From contig JAOUDT010000050.1 of assembly GCA_029859145.1 (NCBI GenBank), positions 1 to 7,563 on the forward strand: a stretch of 7,563 nucleotides of DNA, in the 5' to 3' direction. This DNA is from Dehalococcoidia bacterium. Its GTDB lineage: Bacteria; Chloroflexota; Dehalococcoidia; GIF9; AB-539-J10. Position 1 is the first letter of the stretch; the number at the start of each line of letters is the position of its first letter. The notes under the pieces were generated by a model, which was given only the letters and a program-made list of their open reading frames with translations, did not search any database and was not told where the DNA came from. The translations under genes and the position numbers were made by a program. Of the stretch, positions 5,626-7,563 are shown in pieces.

Positions 5626-6289
5626 TGGCATCGGCTTTTGTTTGCTCCAATATCCAGGAGCACCATTTTTCTACACCTTCGCCGGTCTTAGAAGACAGCT
5701 CAAAAACCTCAACATCGGGGTTTAGCCCTGCGATGGAACGGCGAAATGCGCCAATATCGAAATCGACATGGGGAAGAAGGTCCATCTTATTTATCACCAC
5801 TGCATCAGCGTCGACAAAGATCAAGGGATATTTGATGGGCTTGTCATCCCCCTCAGGTAGGCTGGAAATCACCACTCGTTTGTGTTCTCCCAGGGCAAAT
5901 TCAGCGGGGCAAATGAGATTGCCCACATTCTCGATTAGGATTAGGTCTATGTCATTCAGGGGCATGTCCTTCAGAGCCGACTCAATCATGGCAGCCATTA
6001 ATGAGCAACTTTCCGGCATATTTCGGGTATTTATCTGAACCACTGCTTTGGCTTCGCTCTGTACTTTCTCCGCATCTACCGTGGAAGCAACGTCGCCTTC
6101 AATAACGCCTATGTTCAACCTGTCTTTCAGCCTCGTCAGAGTCTCCAGAATAAGACTCGTCTTACCAGCCCCTGGAGCTGACATAATGTTAACAACAAGA
6201 ACCTTATGCTTGTCCAGCAGCTGCCTATTCCGGCTAGCTATGATCTCATTGGCCTCGAGAACATTCTGAATAACTTCTATCTTTTTCAT
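5618..6289 (-). CDS. hypB: Hydrogenase nickel-insertion GTPase HypB
   Basis: HypB is a SIMIBI-class GTPase that delivers nickel to the large subunit of [NiFe] hydrogenases together with HypA. In the 223 residues I see the P-loop SAPGAGKTS (37-45), the EGDVAS block (64-69), a metal-site Cys127 in NVGNLICPAEF and the guanine-specificity NKMD (167-170). There is no N-terminal CxxCGC or histidine-rich nickel-storage region, so this is the short HypB form. One oddity: the usual Cys-His pair of the interface metal site reads Cys95-Ser96 (MPESCSLMA), confirmed from the codons TGC TCA. ATG at 6289-6287 overlaps hypA by four bases, with GGAAG four bases upstream. Two stops in tandem end the gene. Confidence 0.95.
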   Translation of the reverse strand: MKKIEVIQNVLEANEIIASRNRQLLDKHKVLVVNIMSAPGAGKTSLILETLTRLKDRLNIGVIEGDVASTVDAEKVQSEAKAVVQINTRNMPESCSLMAAMIESALKDMPLNDIDLILIENVGNLICPAEFALGEHKRVVISSLPEGDDKPIKYPLIFVDADAVVINKMDLLPHVDFDIGAFRRSIAGLNPDVEVFELSSKTGEGVEKWCSWILEQTKADATR

Positions 6290-6627
6290 TCTACTTCCAT
6301 GCTTTCAACATAGAGCTCCCGCCCCTTGAATATTTCTATGCTCTGTCCCCTGCATTCAGGGCAAGTCCACATGGTATCCTGAGGCTGGAAAATCGCGGAA
6401 CAATCCCGACAGCGCAATTGGGTTGGCACCGATTCGAAGTGAAGCATTGCTCCTTGCGCAATGGTGCCTTTACTAAGAGTATCGAAATAAAACTGAATAC
6501 AATCTGGGACAAATCCTGACAACTCTCCAACTACCAAGTTAATTCGGATGATCCTGTTAGCTTGTGCCTCACCAGCTTTGGTTAAAGCAATATTGACTAT
6601 GTTTTCAGTGACCCCGAGCTCATGCAT
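6286..6627 (-). CDS. hypA: Hydrogenase nickel chaperone HypA
   Basis: HypA binds nickel and hands it, with HypB, to the hydrogenase large-subunit precursor in the cytoplasm. The 113 residues are the normal length. The N-terminus MHELGVTENI has the nickel ligand His2 and conserved Glu3. A structural zinc site is formed by C73-x2-C76 (LRCRDCSAIF) and C89-x2-C92 (WTCPECRG). ATG at 6627-6625 is fixed by the required MHE start, though no good Shine-Dalgarno element precedes it, which is unusual here. Its last four bases overlap hypB. The remaining maturation genes (hypC, D, E, F) are not in this window. Confidence 0.95.
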   Translation of the reverse strand: MHELGVTENIVNIALTKAGEAQANRIIRINLVVGELSGFVPDCIQFYFDTLSKGTIAQGAMLHFESVPTQLRCRDCSAIFQPQDTMWTCPECRGQSIEIFKGRELYVESMEVE

Positions 6628-6652
6628 TTGGCGCCGTAAAACAAGTTGCCCT

Positions 6653-6682
6653 ATTGTAGACCACTCTGTCCTTTGACTTCAA
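6653..6682 (-). promoter_or_regulatory. Possible sigma70-like promoter for hypAB
   Basis: TTGAAG (6682-6677, four of six matches to the -35 consensus), an 18-base spacer and TACAAT (6658-6653, five of six to the -10 consensus). A start near 6645 would leave a leader of about 18 bases before hypA, agreeing with the lack of a strong ribosome site. Read-through from the genes upstream is an alternative. Confidence 0.45.
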
Positions 6683-6717
6683 TGCGCCCCGATCCCAGGC
6701 CGTTCAGCCCAGTCAAT

Positions 6718-6798
6718 GTGAGTGCCTGCTCAGGATTCGTCCTCACAGCCCATAATTTAGTGTTCTCTTGGTCTGGGCTCTTGGTAGCCTCTCGTGAG
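6718..6798 (-). other. Group of inverted repeats between the fmdB-like gene and hypA
   Basis: In transcript order: CTCAC (6798-6794), AGCCCA (6779-6774), TGGGCT (6752-6747), GTGAG (6746-6742) and CTCAC (6722-6718). AGCCCA pairs with TGGGCT, and GTGAG can pair with either CTCAC. AGGA-CGAA-TCCT (6743-6732) gives a small hairpin within the second pairing. No T-run follows, so no intrinsic terminator is evident. The 175-base spacer (6628-6802) has no convincing gene. It could be a structured leader or simply spacer. Confidence 0.35.
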
Positions 6799-6802
6799 GG
6801 GG

Positions 6803-7036
6803 TCACATGTGGCAGCTGGTACAACTTGTCGCAGAGCATGAACCACAGGAGGAACTTCCCCCAATCGGGGCAGACAACCCTTCATCGCTCTTCGAAAAAG
6901 ACGAGAAAGAAGACAATATTCGTTTGGCGTTATTATGGCAGCGAGGGCAGGAGACCTTCTGGTTTGCCTGGCTTTGAGGGCGAAGCAATTCAAACTTGAA
7001 GCTACACTCAGGACAACAATACTCATAGATGGGCAT
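6803..7036 (-). CDS. FmdB-family small zinc-ribbon protein
   Basis: A 77-residue protein that starts with the FmdB signature MPIYEYCCPECSFKFELL. A zinc ribbon is formed by C8-x2-C11 and C30-x2-C33 (VSCPRCHN). The second half (about residues 42-77) is low-complexity, rich in Ser, Gly and Cys, and ends in SCGSCSATSCTSCHM, a tail seen in many FmdB-like proteins. Function is not established for the family; the name comes from a putative regulator next to formamidase or formylmethanofuran dehydrogenase genes. ATG at 7036-7034 has GAGAGGG seven bases upstream and lies only two bases after the preceding gene, so the two are co-transcribed. There are no membrane segments. The tail cysteines might bind metal, but that is a guess. 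Confidence 0.85.
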   Translation of the reverse strand: MPIYEYCCPECSFKFELLRPQSQANQKVSCPRCHNNAKRILSSFSSFSKSDEGLSAPIGGSSSCGSCSATSCTSCHM

Positions 7037-7038
7037 TT

Positions 7039-7272
7039 TTATTCCCTCTCTTTCTCAAAAGCCCTCAAGAAAGCGTCCGGCACCTGAGGAACCCGGGTGT
7101 CCACCCATGTTTTGAGGCAACTCAAGGAACAGAAGTTATAATGTTCAACTGTCTCAGGTCCCTTCCACAGTGAAACCATAAGCCAGCCATTGAGTACCTC
7201 GCAAGGCCGCTCTTTTGCAGTACATTCCACCCTTTCGCCACAAGAGTGGCAGATGAAATATTCCCGAGGCAT
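7039..7272 (-). CDS. Unassigned small cysteine-rich protein, probably zinc-binding
   Basis: I do not recognise this 77-residue protein as a named family. Visible features are C8-x2-C11 (FICHSCGER), Cys17 and Cys24, a middle segment with NGWLMVSLWKGPE, then C48-x3-C52 in HYNFCSLSCLKTWV, and a charged C-terminus (FLRAFEKERE). CxxC plus a later CxxxC after an FCS motif suggests a zinc ribbon or treble-clef site of the TRASH/MYM kind. There is no signal peptide or membrane helix. ATG at 7272-7270 has GGAG six bases upstream. Spacing of two bases to the fmdB-like gene points to a shared transcript. A role in metal-site handling would fit the neighbours but is only inferred from context. Confidence 0.75.
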   Translation of the reverse strand: MPREYFICHSCGERVECTAKERPCEVLNGWLMVSLWKGPETVEHYNFCSLSCLKTWVDTRVPQVPDAFLRAFEKERE

Positions 7273-7323
7273 CTAAATCTCCAGCTTGCTTCCCTCTTTC
7301 CCTCTCCTTGAAATGGTGCCGTG

Positions 7324-7542
7324 TTAGACAGCCACTACCTCCTTGATTCCAGGCACTTTTTCCTTGAGCACCCGCTCGATCCCGCCTTTCAAAGTCATGG
7401 TTGCCATGGGACAGCCACCGCAGGCACCGGTCAACTTCAATTTCACCACTCCGTCTTTGACATCTATTAACTGGACATCTCCTCCATCGGCTAACAACAT
7501 CGGCCTGACTTGCGCCAGGGCTGCCTCTACCTTTTCTTTCAT
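7324..7542 (-). CDS. NifU-like (Nfu) Fe-S cluster carrier, single-domain
   Basis: A 72-residue protein consisting only of the NifU C-terminal (Nfu) domain. The cluster-binding motif is GACGGCPMATMTLKGGIE with C41 and C44; the upstream block RPMLLADGGDVQLIDV is also typical. Two such proteins usually hold one [4Fe-4S] cluster between them and pass it to target proteins in the cytoplasm. The hydrogenase encoded downstream needs several such clusters, so a supply role is plausible though Nfu proteins normally serve many clients. ATG at 7542-7540 is preceded by a strong AGGAGG. The 51-base gap to the next gene shows no terminator. Confidence 0.92.
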   Translation of the reverse strand: MKEKVEAALAQVRPMLLADGGDVQLIDVKDGVVKLKLTGACGGCPMATMTLKGGIERVLKEKVPGIKEVVAV

Positions 7543-7547
7543 TTTTA

Positions 7548-7553
7548 CCTCCT
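7548..7553 (-). promoter_or_regulatory. Strong ribosome binding site of the Nfu gene
   Basis: Full AGGAGG five bases before ATG at 7542, the best match in the window, suggesting that this small protein is made in quantity. Any promoter lies beyond the right edge. Confidence 0.75.
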
Positions 7554-7563
7554 CACTTTGCTA

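Noticed and set aside
5604..6269. Plus-strand frames of 144 and 73 codons opposite hypB
   Set aside because: Antisense to hypB, with serine/arginine-rich translation typical of a shadow frame.
6732..6743. GGACGAATCC resembling a tRNA T-arm
   Set aside because: No acceptor stem, D-arm or anticodon arm can be placed around it, so no tRNA is called.
6651..6839. Minus-strand frame of 62 codons filling most of the fmdB-hypA spacer, ending in a plausible-looking GLNGLGSGRIEVKGQSGLQ
   Set aside because: Starts inside fmdB in another frame, has no ribosome site or family match, and overlaps the putative hypA promoter; a gene remnant cannot be excluded but is not supported.
6646..6999. Plus-strand frame of 117 codons opposite the fmdB-like gene and the hypA spacer
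   Set aside because: Overlaps the well-supported FmdB frame and has no family resemblance; composition looks like non-coding translation.

Overview
The window is a densely packed bacterial-type locus with every recognisable gene on the minus strand, so transcription runs from high to low coordinates. Its core is an eleven-gene run (5371 down to 1) that matches, subunit by subunit and in the same order, the mbhA-B-C-D-E-F-G-H-I-J-K series of the Mrp-linked, membrane-bound [NiFe] hydrogenase (group 4d type, best known from Thermococcales). The large catalytic subunit (mbhL), the NuoH-like subunit (mbhM) and the ferredoxin-like subunit (mbhN) would be expected beyond the left edge and cannot be seen. 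Upstream lie the nickel-insertion genes hypA and hypB (6627-5618). Before them are three small metal-site proteins: an FmdB-type zinc ribbon, an unassigned cysteine-rich protein and a NifU-like (Nfu) Fe-S carrier (7542-6803).

Layout from right to left: nifU-like gene (7542-7324); 77-residue cysteine-rich protein (7272-7039); fmdB-like gene (7036-6803); a 175-base spacer with several inverted repeats and a possible hypA promoter; hypA-hypB, overlapping by four bases; a 246-base spacer with two stem-loops, a good sigma70-like promoter and a leader with a 12-base palindrome; then the mbh operon. The Mrp-like genes mbhA-H are translationally coupled (overlaps or gaps of 5 bases or less). The gaps widen at mbhH/mbhI (25 bases) and mbhI/mbhJ (33 bases), where the membrane antiporter module gives way to the hydrogenase module.

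Functional reading: subunits J and K, with the unseen L, form the cytoplasmic arm that would take electrons from reduced ferredoxin and reduce protons to H2. A-H form an Mrp-antiporter-like membrane module that would couple this to H+/Na+ movement, and I links the two. HypA and HypB deliver nickel to the large subunit. Thus one locus carries much of an energy-conserving hydrogenase plus part of its metal-centre assembly.

Organism: an anaerobic, ferredoxin-metabolising bacterium is likely. Bacterial-style -35/-10 elements, Shine-Dalgarno sites and GTG/TTG starts argue for Bacteria although the best-known Mbh enzymes are archaeal. The small FmdB and Nfu genes look to me like those of Chloroflexota (Dehalococcoidia-like), but that is a weak impression and needs a database search. 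No mobile elements, CRISPR arrays, tRNAs or rRNAs were seen.
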